A DNA stretch of 64,000 bases from Proteles cristata cristata (lineage: Eukaryota; Chordata; Mammalia; Carnivora; Hyaenidae): NCBI GenBank assembly GCA_017311185.1, contig JAESUZ010003526.1, forward strand, positions 1-64,000, written 5' to 3'. Positions 25,181 to 62,799 of the stretch are shown here, one piece after another; the stretch's first letter is position 1, and the number at the start of each line of letters is the position of its first letter. Under the pieces are notes generated by a model. It worked only from the letters and a program-made list of their open reading frames with translations. It searched no databases and was not told where the DNA came from. The position numbers were made by a program, and so were the translations under genes.

Positions 25181-27470
25181 AAAGCTGAGAAACACAAGAA
25201 CCCCCACCTCTCAGGTTAACCACTGCACGTGGAATCAGAATTCTGAGGAGCAGGAGGTCAGTTCTCTATTCAGTCTCCAATTCCAATCTCTACCAGATAT
25301 TTACTGAAGAAAATAAACTGGCTTGAGTATGCCTAACAGCTCTTCCCGCCCAACGAGCTTTCCAGAATCCAACGAAGCAGAAATCTGCACACTGCCGCCC
25401 CCCAACCCCAGTCTCTTCAACTTTATACTCAAAGGAAGAATCCAAATAACTGCAAGAGGCAGGGCCCTTTCCACAGCCCCCCCTCCCCCAATGGCTAAGC
25501 CTGGCCCTGGGTCTATTTCATCCACTTCCTGTGGTCTTCTCATAGGACCACAGAGGACCAAAGAGGACTTTGCAAATAATTCCGGTATCTTAAGAGCTCT
25601 TAGTCAGTAATGACCCTCAGAATCCTCTGCACCTTCTCTACCTAGTCTCCCACAGGGGAGTCTTATTAGGTCCGCAGCCGGATCGCAGCAAGTGCAAGGT
25701 GAAAAGTTACACAGGAGACTGCTTCCAGCTCAAGCCCATTTACACGGTGGTGGCTTTGCTACCTCTACTGACTTCACCTGGTTTCTGGTTTACAAAGTTC
25801 GGGATGTATGACACTAGAAGGGCAAACATGGTCACATGCCACTATTTCCCAATCTCTTCATAACAGTGTTGATAATCCAATGCCTCCAGCACTTTCTCTG
25901 CTGGGACACGGGGCGCCTATTACCACTCTGGCGGGACACCGTGGGTGGTGCCAGGGGTCCAAGAGCTGGAGAACCAGTACGTCCTTTCAGCAAACCCCTT
26001 GCCCTGTGCCTCCTCCCCAGGTGCTGAAGATCACCTGGGGCCTCAATTCGGAGACATTTTCTCCTGGCGGTAAGGAACATCTAACAATACCCACCACTGG
26101 GAAGAAAAGTGGTTTTCTACCCACCCTTCTAGGCCTATCAGCTCATCACAGTGCCGGCCTCAGAATGCCAGCCTGGGGAAAAAAAATAATTATGACACAC
26201 ACCTTCTTCCCTAAACCAGAGGGAAGGCAAAACCTGGGAAGGAGGGAGGGAGGGAAGGCCAAGAGTGCAGTCTCCCGGCAGCATTAAAGGAGAATGAACC
26301 GACGACGCTGATGGGGCTTTAAGCCCAGGTCACGTTCCTCATCCTCTTTACGGTTCATGGGTTTGCCCCGCACCCCACCCTGCCTCCATCCACATCCCAG
26401 GTTCTCGGCAACCCTTTCCACTCAGGCCCCCTGCCACCCCGATCCCTAACACCACACACCAACTCAAAGCCCGGCTGAGCCCCCACAGCTAACCCGAAGG
26501 CGGTCAGGCTTCTCCAACACCGGCGCGGACCCTTCCTCGCCCTCAGCGACTCCCTCCCGCCGCCACCACCCTCCGTAAGCCCTCCTCCCGGAAGCCAGGC
26601 TCCCTTCAAATTCCACGAAGCAGCGCGACAGCCCCGCTTCGAGCTGCCTGGACAAGCCGGGGGACCGCTCCGGGGCTCCCTCCCGCAAGCGCAGTCCGAG
26701 CGCGGGTGGCCGCGGGGCCGCGGCGGAGCAGAATTCCAGGGGGCGGGGAGAGCTCCGAGCCCAGCTCCGGCGCCCGGGCCGCGGCGCACCTGACAGCGTC
26801 TTCCTCACTGGACCCGCCCGGCGCCCCTGCCCGAGCTCGTCGGCCCGCCGGGACGTCCGCGGGTCGCCGCGAGTCCCCGCGCCTCCCACCCGGCAGGGGA
26901 GCCCCAGGTCGGACCACTGCCGCCTCACTCACTCGCTGCCGCTGCAGCCGCGGCGCCGAGCCCGAGGCGCGTGACTCGGCCGGGCCGGACCATCCGTCCA
27001 CCTCGCAGGGGGGGCGCGCGGGCTGGCGGAGAGCGCCTCTGCGCCGCGACGCGAACGAGGCCTGGCCCAGCCCGCACACTCGGGAAGACCGCGGGAGCCC
27101 GGCAACGCCGAACTCCGACGGGAACCTGAAGCGGCCGCCCGACACCTCCTTCTTTTGGCGCCAGGCTGCCGCGCCTCCCCCCACCGAGAAGTACGGAATG
27201 GTTCCAGCCGCGCCGGCCGGGCTGATGGAGGAAACCATTTCAAGGCGGGGGAGGGGGGATGCTTAAAATTAAGAAACATTTTAAAGAGAGATTTGAGGAA
27301 AAGTATAGCCAACTTAGTCTAGCTCCAGGTCCACACCGAAGAGAAAATGAAATAGAATGTCTCGACGTTACAGCGGGGTAATGTCTTATAGTTTCACCCT
27401 CGGCTTTTATTAAATTGCCCATAGAACTCGTTTTCTGTGGGACGTGCGGGCAGGTGGCCTGGAGGTGGCC

Positions 27471-27480
27471 GTCACGTGAC
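27471..27480. promoter_or_regulatory. FLCN: CLEAR / E-box site GTCACGTGAC
   Basis: This perfect 10-bp palindrome is the optimal CLEAR element bound by TFEB, TFE3 and MITF. It lies upstream of the FLCN CpG island. FLCN is a known TFEB/TFE3 target in a feedback loop, so a functional role is plausible. The exact distance to the transcription start is unknown. Confidence 0.7.
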
Positions 27481-27510
27481 CGTGGGCAAGCGCGCGACGC
27501 GGTGGTGTGG

Positions 27511-27526
27511 CCAGTTCGGTAACTGG
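27511..27526. promoter_or_regulatory. Palindrome CCAGTT-CGGT-AACTGG
   Basis: This inverted repeat has 6-bp perfect arms and a 4-bp spacer, and lies 30 bp from the CLEAR site. Each arm contains a MYB-type AACTG core. Binding is not established. Confidence 0.35.
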
Positions 27527-27545
27527 AGGTGGAGTGCGGCTAGAG

Positions 27546-27557
27546 TGCGCATGTGCG
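27546..27557. promoter_or_regulatory. NRF1-like site TGCGCATGTGCG
   Basis: This is one base away from the NRF1 palindrome TGCGCATGCGCA over most of its length, in the upstream GC-rich block of FLCN. Confidence 0.4.
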
Positions 27558-27565
27558 TGACCCCC

Positions 27566-28195
27566 TCACCTACCCGAACAATAATAATTCATTCAGGTCT
27601 TTAAAAGTGTGAGTCAATTATTAAGTAATATATATTTTTAAAACCTGGGTGCTTGTTACTCAGTCTACTTAAAGATTAATTTTAAGGCTCTCAGTGCATG
27701 ATGTCATGTCGGTCCTTAAAGTGAAGAGCTAGAAGGATGTGAATGACGCCCTGAACCGCAGGAAAATCTGTTTGACCTACGAGATGGTGCTGCCACCTTG
27801 TGTCCTGTTCGATCTAAAGACCGCCGACCCTTCTATGCGCCTCAGGATGGAGTCCTGGTCCCTGTGCGGCCGCAGGGGGTGTTCAGAAGGAGGTTGTCGT
27901 CAGGTGTTGGCGGGAAAAGCCTGAATCATTTTGAAGTAGAAGTAGGTGGTTGTGTTTTTTCAAATCACCGCGATCACTTCTTTTTCTGAATTTCCATGTT
28001 AGAAGACAGAGGAAAAATTGCAATTTGTTTTCTGCGTTCTTTTAGTGGTGTGATAAAACATTATGCAAGGAGTATGGGAGTTATGAGGTTAGGCATTGCC
28101 TTTATATGTTTACTTAGTCCTAACTCTCCAATTCCTCTTGATACTGAACAGCACAGACTGAATATATTTGATTGGTAAGTCACAAGATAAGTTTT
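27566..28195. other. Intergenic, upstream of FLCN
   Basis: I see no gene, RNA or recognisable repeat here. Two short plus-strand ORFs (27739-27989) overlap in different frames and have no domain. Confidence 0.5.
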
Positions 28196-28391
28196 TTTTT
28201 TTAAATTTTTTTTTTAAATTTATTTCTAGGAGAGAGAGAGAGAGAGACAGCGTGAGCAGGGGAGGGTCAGAGAGAGAGGGAGTCACAGACCGAAACAGGC
28301 TCCAGGCTCCGAGCTGGCAGTCAGCACAGAGCCCGACGCGGGGCTCGAACCCACGAACCGCGAGATCATGACCTGAGCGAAAGTGGCGCCC
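28196..28391 (-). mobile_element. CanSINE, antisense, young type
   Basis: A reverse-complement CanSINE ends at aagtggcgcc. The 15-bp target-site duplication cacaagataagtttt lies at 28181-28195 and 28392-28406. Its GGCAGTCAGCACAGAGCCCG segment puts it in the young subfamily. Confidence 0.93.
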
Positions 28392-28490
28392 CACAAGATA
28401 AGTTTTGAGGGAAATAACAGAAAACCCATAAGGATACCCTGATTTGGAATTCTTTTTATTTTTGCCATCAACAATTCAGATTGAGATTGA

Positions 28491-30295
28491 GGAGCACCTG
28501 GGTGGCTCAGTCGGTTAAGTGTCCAACTTCTTTTTTTTTTTTTTTTTACAAATAGTTTATTGTCAAATTAGTTTCCACATAACACCCAGTGCTCATCCCC
28601 ACAAGTGCCCTCCTCCATGCCCACCCCCCTCCCCCCCACATCCACCAGTCCTCAGTTTTTGTCAGCATTCAAGAGTCTCTCATGGTTTGCCTCTCCCCTT
28701 TCCCCCACCATTTCTGCCCTTCTTCTCCCCCTTGGTCCTCTGTTAAGCTCCTCCTAATCCTCCTATACGTGCACACATATGATATTTGTCTTTCTCTGCC
28801 TGACTTATTTCGCTCAGCATAACACCCTCAAGGTCCATCCATGTTGCTACACATGGCCAGATTTCATTGTTTCTCATTGCCATGTAGTATTCCATGGTAT
28901 AGATAAACCACATCTTCTTGATCCATTCATCTGTTGATGGACACTTAGGCTCTTTCCAGGTTTTAGCTATTGTGGAGAGTGCTGCTATGAACATTGGGTA
29001 CATGTGCTCCTATGCATCAACATTTCTGTATCCCTTGGGTAAATTCCTAGCAGTGCTATTGCTGGGTCATAGGGAGTTCTATTGTTAGTTTCCTTAGGAA
29101 CCTCCACACTGTTTTCCAGAGGGGCTGTACCAGTTTACATTCCCACCAACAGTGTAGGAGGGTGCCCGTTTCTCCACATCCTCGCCAGCATCTAGAGTTC
29201 TCTGATTTGCTCATTTTAGCCACTCTGACTGGCGTGAGGTGGTATCTCAGTGTGGTTTTGATTTGTATTTCCCTGATGAGGAGGGATGCTGAGCATCGTT
29301 TCATGTGTCTGTTGGCCATCTGGATGTCCTCTTTGGAGAAGTGTCTGTTCATATCTTCTGCCCATTTCTTCACTGGGTTGTTTGTTTTTCGGCGTGTAGT
29401 TTGGTGAGTTCCTTGTAGATTCTGGATATCAACCCTTTATCTGATATGTCATTTGCAACTATCTTTTCCCATTCCGTTGGTTGCCTATTAATTTTCTGGG
29501 TTGTTTCCTTGGCTGTGCAGAAGCTTTTAATCTTGAGGAGGTCCCAACAGCTTATTTTTGCTCTTAATTCCCTTGCTTTTGGGGATGTGTCAAGTAAGAA
29601 GTTGCTGCGGTGGAGGTCAAGGAGGTTGTTTCCTGCTTTCTCCTCTAGGGTGTTGATAGTTTCCTGTCTCACGTTCAGGTCCTTTATCCATTTTGAGTTA
29701 TTTTTGTGCATGGTGTGAGAAAATGATCTAGTTTCATTCTTCTGCATGTTGCTGTCCAGTTCTCCCAACACCATCTGTTAAAAAGGCTGTCTTTTCCATC
29801 GGATATTCTTTCCTGCTTTGTCAAAGATTAGTTGGCTGTATACTTTTGGGTCCACTTCTGAGTTCTCAATTCTGTTCCATTGGTCTATGTGTCTGTTTTT
29901 GTGCCAATACCATACTGTCTTGATGATGACAGCTTTGTAGTAGAGGCTAAAGTCTGGGATGGTGATCCCTCCCGTTTTGGTTTTATTTTTCAGGATTACT
30001 TTGGCTATTCGGGGTCTTTTGTGGTTCCATACAAATTTTTGGATAGTTTGTTCTAGTTTTGAGAAGTATGCTGGTGCAATTTTGATTGGAATTGCATTGA
30101 ATTAAGTGTCCAACTTCTGCTCAGGTCATGATCTCCTGGTTTGTGAGTTAGAGCCCGCTGAAGGGCTCAGTGCTGACAGCTTGGAGCCTGGAGCCAGCCT
30201 CAAATTCTGTGCCTTCCCCCCCTCCCCTCTCCCACTCATGCTCTCTCTCTTGCGCACTCTCTCTGAAAAATAATAAACATTAAATGTAAAAAAAA
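28491..30295 (+). mobile_element. CanSINE split by a later L1 insertion
   Basis: The head is at 28491-28531 (ggagcacctgggtggctcag...) and the remainder at 30102-30295. They are separated by the L1 at 28532-30101. The SINE sequence resumes in register after the duplicated target site. Confidence 0.92.
28532..30101 (-). mobile_element. Young 5'-truncated L1 (ORF2 3' part and 3' end)
   Basis: This antisense L1 has its poly(A) tail as the T-run at 28532-28547 and its 3' UTR to about 28740. ORF2 C-terminal sequence follows (minus-strand frames at 28743-29003, 29056-29373 and 29370-29774, including MEYYMAMRNNEIWPC). It is 5'-truncated at about 30101. The 17-bp target-site duplication ttaagtgtccaacttct lies at 28515-28531 and 30102-30118. 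It is not capable of autonomous movement. Confidence 0.93.
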
Positions 30296-30783
30296 CCATT
30301 TAGATACTTGAATTTTATTGCGTTTGCAGAATTCTTTGAAAACCTTAGTGGAAAAATGCCAGAAATGTTTGTAGCCTCCTCATGTGGCTGTACCTTTTCA
30401 ATTTCTAAAAGAAAACATCGTTTCCAACATTTTTCAAAATGAACAGGGTTCACCCTGAAATAGACCATAGCATCAATGCTAAATCAAATCTGATTAACTG
30501 ACTTCCACGCTAATGAGCAAGTGATTTACAGTACTCTCCAAAAATTTCAGTTACCATGACTATTTTTATTTTACAAAGTATATTGCTTGCATATTATATT
30601 GTTTCCAGAAACCAGGAAGACTTTTTTCCCCTTTTTTGGTAATCTTTGGGTTTTTTCCCATTTTTCTCTTCTTGAAACTGACATTCGTTTGACAGGTTTT
30701 AAGCCAAGAAACAAAATATTTGTTTGTGTGTTGTAACTGATTTGAAGAATTAACTTCCTTGATTTGTCAGTGGAGGACACCAC
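30296..30783. other. Intergenic, unassigned
   Basis: This is AT-rich sequence in which I see no gene or recognisable repeat. The small minus-strand ORFs at 30280-30468 and 30571-30783 have no domain. Confidence 0.5.
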
Positions 30784-30907
30784 CTTGCTCAGATTATCCT
30801 TATTTGCATGATGATAGACTCATAAAGGCCCCATGTGTAGGATAGCTTGCTCAGATTATCCTTATTTGCATGATGATAGACTCATAAAGGCCCCATATGT
30901 AGGGCAG
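30784..30907. repeat. 62-bp tandem duplication, two copies
   Basis: The copies lie at 30784-30845 and 30846-30907, with three mismatches, all near the 3' end. Each carries the octamer ATTTGCAT (30802-30809 and 30864-30871), a POU/Oct-factor core. The near-identity indicates a recent event. Confidence 0.95.
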
Positions 30908-32700
30908 TTTATTCGACCACTGCCATTTTCAATACAATTCAGCGTGCATCCAACTATAGCTGGACTCCATTTGTCACTAAATATCCTCTCCAGAACCGCT
31001 GGCTTCCGCCACCTACCTCTTTTGGAGCTGTTTTCTCAAACCTATAAATCTGTTTAAAAGTAACAACTACGTGCCAATTCCTTGCCTCAGTGAATTCTGC
31101 CAAAGGTTAATTAAACTGGACTGTCACACCGTATAAACTTTAAAGGGCATCCAATGAAAGTGACATCTTGGAAGTCAGAAAATGTACCTCACATGATCAG
31201 TGAGAAGGCAAGGCTGGCAGGACACTGGCTACCCCCTTAGGGCTCGGCGAACAAAGGGAAGATACGAGCACTGGCAGAATTTAGAAGGTGGAGGTGCCCA
31301 GTGGAACAGAGACCCCGAGCTACGTGAGCAGGTGAGGGAGGCCCACCTTCTGATTCTGGAATCTTGAGGGGTGTGAGAGGTGTGATGACATGAATTCTAA
31401 GAGGATGGGAAACAGCCTAGGCCTCACTGCTGCGCTCAACTGTCCTTGCCCGGGCAAAGAGCTGTTGCTGGGGTTTTACGATTCAACAGGAAGCAGACAG
31501 TAGTAGGAAGCCTGTCCTCTTTTCCTCCCTAGGCTTCCAGTCGGCCTCTAGCTGGTGAAAAGAAACATGGTATGCAGAGTTCTACCCTAGAATCAGAAAG
31601 AAAAAGGCGGGTATGAAGCTGAGGCAACACTGACAGAGGAGAGGCCAGGATGTGTGGTTTGCACATGGTAGGACAAGGCCCTAAATACCATAGTCTTGGT
31701 CTCAAAAAATAATGTGGTGTTTTAATGACTTCATTTTGAAGCCCACAAGAGAATTATTCCTTTAAACAGTCATGACTGGCAGCTACTCGGATTCTCAAAC
31801 ACATCTTAGGTGATTTTAATTTACATCCAGGTAAATCAGAAGTTGTACAATAATCGTTTTAAAAAAAAGCCTGGAATTCACTATGCTGATAAAAGGAAAA
31901 TTTCTATGAAATATTTGTTCTTTCCTAAGCACATGTAAACGTTAAGTGGAAATGACGCAGTCCACAAGCGGCTCTAAGCTGAGCTAGAGAATTTGAGGGT
32001 TTTGACGAAGGGTCAAATCCAGCCCTTTGCCTCTTTTTGTATTCCTTTTATTGGGAGTCACTGTGGCTATTTTCCTGTGACAAAGCAGAGTAGGTACCGC
32101 AACAGACCACGCGACCCCCAAGGCCTCTCTATTAGGGGCAACTTTTCACATGACTCGTGAGCTTTCCTTTTCTTTTTTGATCATGCAAATGTGACCGACT
32201 GTACAAGCTGACGCATTTAAAAAAGTGTATGTTGCTAGCGAGAGGAACTTTTTAAGGACTAAATTCTAATTCAGTTTTTTCACACTTCACAGACTCCACG
32301 CCATTCCCGGTCTTAACTGGTGAGCCCTCGTCAGACACGTTGCCGAGTTCTGCAGAGAGACCCTGGGCATAATCAAAGGCAGCTGTGTAGCTTCACTGAC
32401 AATCCTTCTGGAGGAAAATGTAGCAAATGAGGCACTGGTCTCAAGACAGAGACGATAGATGAGGTGAGCACACCCCACAGGTCAGGAGTGCAGCAGCAGC
32501 TCGCGGTCACGGCTCGTGCTGTCACCAAGACACATGTTACCACTAATTATAAAGAATGAGCTTGTGCCTTAGGGACTCTCCCAGACTTTTCAAATCTTCC
32601 ACAAATTCCTCAGGTTGAACCATTTCTGTTCACAAGGACTATATCCTTTAAAAACTTTTCAGAGGGGGAAAAAGCGATACAGAAGACACATCAATGTTCA
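30908..32700. other. Intergenic between FLCN and COPS3, unassigned
   Basis: I see no exon, RNA gene or young mobile element in this 1.8 kb. Parts of 31200-31700 may be an old LTR or other ancient repeat, but I cannot assign a family. An AATAAA on the minus strand at 32052-32047 could be a distal COPS3 poly(A) signal. Confidence 0.45.
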
Positions 32701-32704
32701 AGTA

Positions 32705-32968
32705 ATTTAAAACAAAAAGGTAGATTTAATGCAATAACAACATTAATCTGAGGATAAATAAATCCACAACAGACTTTAAAGTTTGCATTTTTTTCCTTTC
32801 TTTGCAGAGAGAATGGTTTTCTTAAAGCATATGGGACTGAAGATGTCAAAACAAAATGTAATTTCTTAGTCCGGGTGAAACAGGCTTGGTCCTCCCTGCT
32901 GCCTCCGACCGCTTGCCACTGGCCAAGGTGATAAGTTTCTCTCATCTAACTCAGGATGGATGTTAGCT
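32705..32968 (-). other. COPS3: COPS3 3' UTR
   Basis: About 260 nt separate the stop codon from the inferred cleavage site. No canonical AATAAA occurs within it on the minus strand. The end is set by the ATTAAA at 32730-32725 and a following T/GT-rich stretch. Confidence 0.6.
32725..32730 (-). promoter_or_regulatory. COPS3: COPS3 probable poly(A) signal ATTAAA
   Basis: The plus strand reads tttaat, which is ATTAAA on the minus strand, followed by CTTTTTGTTTT and a GATGTGTCTTCTGT stretch that fits a downstream element. A canonical AATAAA 675 nt further on (32052-32047) may give a longer form. Confidence 0.55.
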
Positions 32969-59548
<26,580 letters not shown>

Positions 59549-59715
59549 GTTTTCCCCCCCGGCGGCCCGAGCAGCAGAGGCAGCTCACGCGGGAAAAGGC
59601 GGCTGCTCTGGGAGGAGGGGCCGCGGCGATCCACCACAGGGCCTCAACCGCGGCCCAACGTCACTTCCGCAGGCTCAAGCACCGCGAGATCTCACCTACC
59701 TGGGAGCCGGTTGCT

Positions 59716-59729
59716 GTCTCCATGGAAAC
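59716..59729. promoter_or_regulatory. RFX X-box-like palindrome
   Basis: The sequence GTCTCCATGGAAAC differs at two positions from the RFX consensus GTTGCCATGGAAAC. It lies about 170 bp upstream of the COPS3 start codon. Confidence 0.35.
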
Positions 59730-59765
59730 AGTTCAGCTACTCACCGTAGCCGGAAGTTCGTTTTC

Positions 59766-60435
59766 TTTTCCTTCGCTTTGTAACCGGTGCCGCTGTGAAA
59801 TTCCTCCTGCTGTTTAATGGGCCTGTGGGCACAGGAAGACGCAAAATCCCATAATTAGGCGCATATTTCCCGGATTTTGCTTGGAATGGCTGTTCCGTTT
59901 TCCACTTACCCAAATCTTTCAAGCCTGCATTAATTGCCACCTCTTCCACGAGGCTTTTCCTGTAATGAAGATTGGAACCAGGAGGGCTACCTGGATTCAA
60001 ATCTCTTTCCTACTACTTGGTAGCTATGTGGCTTTGGACAAGAAAACTTAGCCGTCCCCTGCCTTGTATTGATCATCTGTTAAGACTCTTAGAATAACCT
60101 CAACCACCTAAAACAAAACAGCCCATAGCGCATAGTGAGTGGGAACTGCATTTTCATTCAGGTATATGTCGAATGAATTGATTTCCCCATTTGGAATTGA
60201 TCTGTCCTACTTCCAATTGACTCCCAAAGCACTTTGTTCCTCTCATATAGCCACTGCCGCTGTGTTGCAGAAAATTGTCTCCAAAATCCCATACCATATC
60301 CTTTGCTCTGAACTGGAGTTCCTTAAATTGAAGCATCTTTCTTACTCATCTCTGTATCTTCTAAGAGCTTACCACAGGATCTGGTGCATAGTTGGGACTG
60401 AGCAAATAAGCATACATTTTAAATTTCATCCAACA
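59766..60435. other. Intergenic upstream of COPS3
   Basis: I see no exon of a neighbouring gene and no young repeat. Any divergent transcript from the CpG island would start here, but nothing in the sequence proves one. Confidence 0.5.
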
Positions 60436-60647
60436 GGGGCACCTGGGTGGCTTAGTCAGTTAAGCGTCCGACTTTCGCTTAGGTCATGATCTCGCGTCTC
60501 GTGGGTTCGAGTCCCGCGTCGGGCTCTGTGCTGACTGCCAGCTCAGAGCCTGGAGCCTGTTTCAGAGTCTGTGTCTCCCTCTCTCTCTGACCCTCCCCTG
60601 CTCACGCTGTCTCTCTCTCTCTCTCCTGGAAATAAATAAAAATATTT
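60436..60647 (+). mobile_element. CanSINE, young type
   Basis: The near-consensus copy has a 15-bp, slightly imperfect target-site duplication (aaatttcatccaaca at 60421-60435 versus aaaattcatccaaca at 60648-60662). Confidence 0.94.
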
Positions 60648-60662
60648 AAAAAATTCATCCAA

Positions 60663-61990
60663 CATATTCATTGCGCATTTACAAAGTGCTGTATTAGGCG
60701 CTAAGGATACACTGGTGTGTAAAAACAGTCATGATCCTTCTTCCCTGAAGATAATGAACAAATAAAGATAAAAGATACCCCCTCCAAAAAAAAAAAAAGC
60801 AGTAGTGCTCTGAAGGAATGGAACAAAATTCTGTAGGATCATGCAACAGAGGACACTGACCTAGCCTGGGAATGATTGGAAAGGCTTTCTTGAAGGAATG
60901 ACCAGCTGAGCTCTGAGGAAAGAGTAGGAGTGAGGAAGGCAAGGAGGAAGGAATTTTCCTGAAAGAACAGCATGTGGTAAGACCTTGTGGTGGGAGGGAG
61001 TTTGCTATCTGAGACTGAGGAACTGAAAAGTAGCTCATGATGGTTGGAGAGCAGTATGAGATGAAGCTGTGAGGTAGACATCGGCTACATCAAATCAGCT
61101 GCATTAAAGATACTAGACTTAAGAAGATGGGGAAACCGCTAGAGTTTTATGTAAATGAGTAGCATCATTGGATTTGCATTTAGAAAATGTCATGGATCAC
61201 TTTAGAGAGCCATTTAGGAAGATATTCTAGTAGTCAACATGAAATATAGTAATAACAATAATAATTATATTCGAAAGAATAGATGGAAATAGATTGGTGA
61301 ATTTGGGATATGTTTAGATGAATGACTCTGACACCTGTACCCAAAGATGGAAATGACTCTAAATATTCTATGGCAGCATTTGATCCTGAATCTTTACTCT
61401 TTTGCAACACATAAGACAGATATTTTGACTTAGGGGACACACTGTGGATATACATGGATTTTAATGAAAGCCAAAAAGCATTGTGGAGTCAAGCACTGGA
61501 GTAATTCAAAATAGCCATGGCTGCTAATCCTACTTTAAAATCTGTTGCCTATTTGGATTGACACATCAGTGGCTGGAGATGCAAGACTTAATCATTTGTT
61601 CTTTCATTCTTTGAACACACATCTACTCTCTCTCTAATTATGTGTCAAGCCATGTGTCTACGAACAAAACAAAGTCCTTGCCTGCATGAAGTTCTGGTTT
61701 GGGGAGTAAGTAAGCAAGCAAACGAACAAACTAACTTCAGATAGTTAATATATGTTTTGAAGAAAATCACGTGGTGATTGGGTTCAGGAAAGTCAGGGAA
61801 TGTTTCTGAGGCTTGAAGAATGAGAAAAGCTGTTAAAAGAGATCCAGGGGAATAAAATTCCAGAGGAAGAGGAGCAAATATGGTATACAAAGATCTTAAG
61901 GCCCAAACAAGCTTGATGTGTTTCTGGAAAAGAAAAAAATGCCAGTATGGCTAAGACGTGGTGGATAAGGAGGATCCTGGTATGTCTCAG
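60663..61990. other. Ancient repeat relics, unassigned
   Basis: Two stretches (about 60663-61220 and 61650-61980) look like diverged copies of a widespread old mammalian interspersed repeat. Phrases resembling ggaaaggctttcttgaagga and gagtggaaggg-type text recur. I cannot name the family with confidence and see no gene. Confidence 0.4.
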
Positions 61991-62621
61991 TTGAGTACTG
62001 CTTGTAACAATAGTAATAATCTCTTAGATTTGTCCAGCTTTTTCAATTCATAAAGCATTTTCAGATTCAGTAGATATTTGCAAATTCATCAGTGAAATAG
62101 CTTAACCAAGTAAAGTGATTCAAAAGAAGGGAATAGCGTAAAAAAAAAAAAAGGAAAGGAACAGTAACACTTAGAAAAAGCAGTGTCAGGCACTATCCAC
62201 ACACTGCATTTCTATTCAGAGATTCATGTGGTTCCAGGGAACCTGACTTGGAGATGTGATCAAAGTGACCCAGGGAAACTGTCCTCACATTCCATCACCA
62301 ATCCCTCAAGCCACCCTGGGCACATGACTTAGGCTGATCCAATCAGAGGAAAGCTCAGGACTTCTGTAACCACTCATCCCTGCTGTACTGAGCAAGGAAG
62401 CCCACAGCTTCTGGCAACCACCTTGGAGGCCCAAGGGGAGCAAGGCTTAGGATGAAGCTAATATCTCCAAGTATGGAGAAGAGAGGTAAAGAAACCAGAC
62501 CAGTGCATCTTTGAGTCATCAGATCCATTTTTACCTGCAGTAATCAATCCTTCCTCTAGACCTTTCACCAAAAAGTATGAGCCAAAAATTTCCCTTGATT
62601 GTTTACACTTATTGTTTAAAG
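61991..62621. other. Intergenic, unassigned
   Basis: I see no gene, RNA or young repeat. A T/A-rich run with a poly(A) tract lies at 62139-62150. Confidence 0.45.
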
Positions 62622-62799
62622 TTTATTTATTTATTGAGAGGGGGAGGGGCACAGAGAGAGGGAGAGAGAGAATCCCGAACAGGCTTCACACTGTCAGGGG
62701 AGAGCCTAATGCGGGGCTCCAGCTCACAAACCGTGAGATCATGACCTTAGCCAAAATCAAGAGTCAGACGCTTAACTGACTGAGCAACCCAGGAATCCC
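62622..62799 (-). mobile_element. CanSINE, antisense
   Basis: A reverse-complement CanSINE has head complement gcaacccaggaatcccc. A likely target-site duplication is ttattgtttaaag (left) versus ttattgtttaag (right). Confidence 0.88.

Larger units (their letters stand above)
26450..27565 (-). promoter_or_regulatory. FLCN: FLCN promoter CpG island
   Basis: A dense CpG block runs from about 26450 to 27260, and a second smaller GC-rich block lies at 27430-27560. It sits 5' of FLCN on the minus strand with nothing else to serve, so it is the promoter. A good minus-strand donor GCGA|GTGAGT at 26932 would end a first exon. CAG|GTGCGC near 26790 is an alternative. The overlapping ORFs of 144-210 aa on both strands are products of the GC-rich composition. 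Confidence 0.8.

Noticed and set aside
26606..27266. ORFs of 186 aa (+) and 210 aa (-) in the FLCN CpG island
   Set aside because: They are Arg/Ala/Pro/Gly-rich, overlap each other on opposite strands, match no domain I know, and exist because GC-rich DNA lacks stop codons.
31200..31700. Possible LTR or endogenous retrovirus fragment
   Set aside because: I could not see paired LTRs, a primer-binding site or retroviral protein motifs, so no ERV is claimed.
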